NCBI GenBank assembly: GCA_030040035.1
Contig: JASHUJ010000031.1
Coordinates: 1 to 12,788, forward strand
DNA from: Thermoplasmata archaeon
GTDB taxonomy: Archaea; Thermoplasmatota; Thermoplasmata; Lutacidiplasmatales; UBA184
Length of the DNA: 12,788 bases
Direction of reading: 5' to 3'
Shown: positions 11,218 through 12,788 of the stretch, one piece after another
Layout: every line of letters begins with the position of its first letter
Numbering within the stretch: position 1 is the first letter of the stretch
Program-made: the position numbers and the translations under genes
The notes under the pieces: model-generated
Seen by the model: the letters and a program-made list of their open reading frames with translations, nothing else
Database searches by the model: none
Told to the model about the DNA's origin: nothing

Positions 11218-12788
11218 TCAGGTGAACTGGATCGATTGGCGCACGACCGCGCCCGCGATCGTGATCCATCCGTAGGGCGGATCGGGCTGGTGCGCGTGCA
11301 CGTTCGGCACGTCGAACGCATAGGTGCCGTTCGGGTCCCAGAAGGTGATCGAGGAGCTCGTGCTCTCGAGCGTGATCCCGTTCAACGTCACGGACCACTC
11401 GCGGCCGGCGCGAAGACCGTGCTCCGAGAACACGACGCGATAGAGCGGCGGGGCGAGCGGTTGGTGGTCGCCCCCAACGATGATCTGACCGCTGTTGTTG
11501 TACGGCAACACGCCGTACGGGTCGGAGGCCGTGCCGTAGTTGCTCCAGTAGTTGCCGCCCTGCCAGGAGAGCCCGAGGATGTCGCCGGAGAGCGCGACCC
11601 CGTCGACGACGCGCACGTCGCTCGCCGGCTCACGGTTCACGTTCCAGCGGTCGATGTACACCGCGGCGTTGCACAGGAATTGACAGGACAGCGAATCGTA
11701 GTTGGGCGTCAGGGCCGGGAAGGGCACGGTAACGTAGTTGTTGTAGATCAGATCGCCCGACTCGGACTCGAAGATCGCCTGCGTGTACGCTCCGTAGTTG
11801 AGCACGTCGGAGGGATCGAGCGCGTCCACCGTAGTCGGCAGGAACCGATTGCCCCAGAACGTGTTCGCGGTGCCGCCGTACGCCGCGATCGCATCACCTT
11901 GGTCGAGGAACGTGACCCCGTCGACGAGATTGTGGGACGCGTTCCAGAACATGAGCGAGCCCTCGGGTCCGACCGTGACGAACGCCGACAGCCAGCCCGA
12001 GATCGTCCCTCCCAGAACACGGACGTGTGTCGTGTTCCAGAATTGGATCTGGAGATTGTTGGTGGTCGGGAGGCCGTACTGCTCGATCTCCGACAGCATC
12101 CAGCTGGGGTAGGAGTAATTCAGCGAGGGCGGAGTGACCGTGACGTAGTCGGTCGTCCCGACCAGGAGGATCCCGGGGAAGACCGGGAACTGGAAATCGT
12201 TCCACTGCGCGAACTCCGGGTCGATCGGACCGGGCTCGTTGTTGTAGAGGACGTACGGCGAGGCGAGCGTGCCGCTGCCGCTGGACGAGAGGCTCGCGAG
12301 CTGCGCGTTGCCGAACGCGAGGAGCGGAGTATAAACGCCGAGCGCCGGGTCCATCGGCCCAAGCCAGGCCAGATGGGTCGTCGAGTTGTCCCGCGCGCGC
12401 AGGATCGCGTGACCCGGGGACCGCTCCGAGAGCAGATACTCGATCCAGTACGATCCGCCGTTCGGCACGTAGAACGTGGTCGAGCCGCTGGGAGAGGACG
12501 GCACCCACTGGGCAGCGCTCTCGTTCCGGGTCGAGCCCGGATTCACGAGGATGAACGTCGGCGCGGGGTCCAGCGCCTGGATGACCTTCCGCGCCCCATC
12601 ATCCGACGACATTCCCCACAAGCCGTAGATGAACGAAGGTCCGAGCTGGAGGTGGGCGACCGGCGAGCTCCCGGTGTACGCGACCGAGATCCCGTCGCTC
12701 GTCTCTCCCGTTTCGGCCCCGGCGTCCATCGCGGAGGGGACGGCCACGTACTCCTGGGAGCCCGCGTCCCAGGTCGCGATCGACGCGG
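11218..12788 (-). CDS. Secreted right-handed beta-helix surface protein, partial (5' end beyond window)
   Basis: At least 523 residues, open to the right edge, so the start and any signal peptide are not visible. The middle part (about 12110-11830) reads like NosD/pectate-lyase-type beta-helix rungs: LQIQFWNTTHVRVLGGTI, then SLMFWNASHNLVDGVTFLDQ, then a GNRFL rung. It closes with GGNYWSNYG (about 11560-11530), which resembles the end motif GNYWSDY of NosD-like repeats. The C-terminal part (11450-11220) contains VVFSEHGLRAGREWSVTLNG and ITFWDPNGTYAF. This is the Ig-like unit that recurs in Thermoplasmata surface proteins, where it usually reads E-x-GLP-x-GT-x-WSVT. Many Asn-x-Ser/Thr sites suggest a glycosylated extracellular protein. 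The part before the helix (12788-12300) could belong to a thermopsin-like region, but I see no catalytic motif that proves it. Likely cell-surface; the substrate is unknown. Confidence 0.8.
   Translation of the reverse strand, partial: ASIATWDAGSQEYVAVPSAMDAGAETGETSDGISVAYTGSSPVAHLQLGPSFIYGLWGMSSDDGARKVIQALDPAPTFILVNPGSTRNESAAQWVPSSPSGSTTFYVPNGGSYWIEYLLSERSPGHAILRARDNSTTHLAWLGPMDPALGVYTPLLAFGNAQLASLSSSGSGTLASPYVLYNNEPGPIDPEFAQWNDFQFPVFPGILLVGTTDYVTVTPPSLNYSYPSWMLSEIEQYGLPTTNNLQIQFWNTTHVRVLGGTISGWLSAFVTVGPEGSLMFWNASHNLVDGVTFLDQGDAIAAYGGTANTFWGNRFLPTTVDALDPSDVLNYGAYTQAIFESESGDLIYNNYVTVPFPALTPNYDSLSCQFLCNAAVYIDRWNVNREPASDVRVVDGVALSGDILGLSWQGGNYWSNYGTASDPYGVLPYNNSGQIIVGGDHQPLAPPLYRVVFSEHGLRAGREWSVTLNGITLESTSSSITFWDPNGTYAFDVPNVHAHQPDPPYGWITIAGAVVRQSIQFT

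Noticed and set aside
11218..12788. Thermopsin peptidase
   Set aside because: The tail domain is shared with Thermoplasmata surface proteins of many kinds, and no thermopsin catalytic region can be shown in the visible part.
1..12788. CRISPR array, transposon, phage or integrated element
   Set aside because: No regularly spaced DNA repeats, transposase, integrase or terminal inverted repeats were found; codon use and GC look uniform.

Overview
The window is visibly GC-rich and archaeal. It carries an archaeal translation factor 5A (aIF5A), a DUF835 domain, TATA-like elements upstream of genes, and an extracellular protein with a tail domain common in Thermoplasmata surface proteins. My best guess is an uncultured, high-GC, Thermoplasmata-like euryarchaeon from soil, sediment or another environmental assembly. 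The exact lineage cannot be fixed from this sequence.

Layout. (1) Positions 1-2762, minus strand: a large helical protein that leaves the left edge. Read by eye it is a tandem array of at least 14 units of about 62 residues. Its reading frame has no ATG, GTG or TTG where the protein should begin. (2) 2972-3358, minus: aIF5A, the hypusinated elongation factor. (3) 3359-3502: a divergent promoter region. (4) 3503-8128, plus: a 1541-residue fusion. Its first ~1000 residues are an isoleucyl-tRNA synthetase (IleRS) fold that has lost both class I catalytic signatures (HIGH and KMSKS) but keeps both zinc sites and the anticodon-binding region. It continues into a helix-hairpin-helix domain, a long acidic Pro/Ser-rich linker with an Ala/Val-rich hydrophobic segment, and a C-terminal DUF835 domain. 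(5) 8228-10140: two membrane proteins of the same plan (N-terminal membrane helices, Pro/Ala-rich linker, C-terminal Cys zinc finger) on opposite strands, with a small Cys/His protein (9013-9228) between them. (6) 10277-10855, minus: a small secreted or membrane-anchored protein behind a palindrome-rich promoter. (7) 11218-12788, minus: the C-terminal part of a large secreted beta-helix protein that leaves the right edge.

How the parts relate. aIF5A and the synthetase-like fusion are divergently transcribed from about 145 bp, so they may be co-regulated and both concern translation. The fusion is the most unusual item. It looks like a pseudo-synthetase that could still bind tRNA, linked to an archaeal regulatory domain, which suggests a tRNA-sensing or regulatory role. 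That role is inference. The right third of the window encodes cell-envelope proteins.

Limits. All homology statements come from reading the translations by eye; no search was run. No rRNA, tRNA, CRISPR array, insertion sequence or phage gene was seen.
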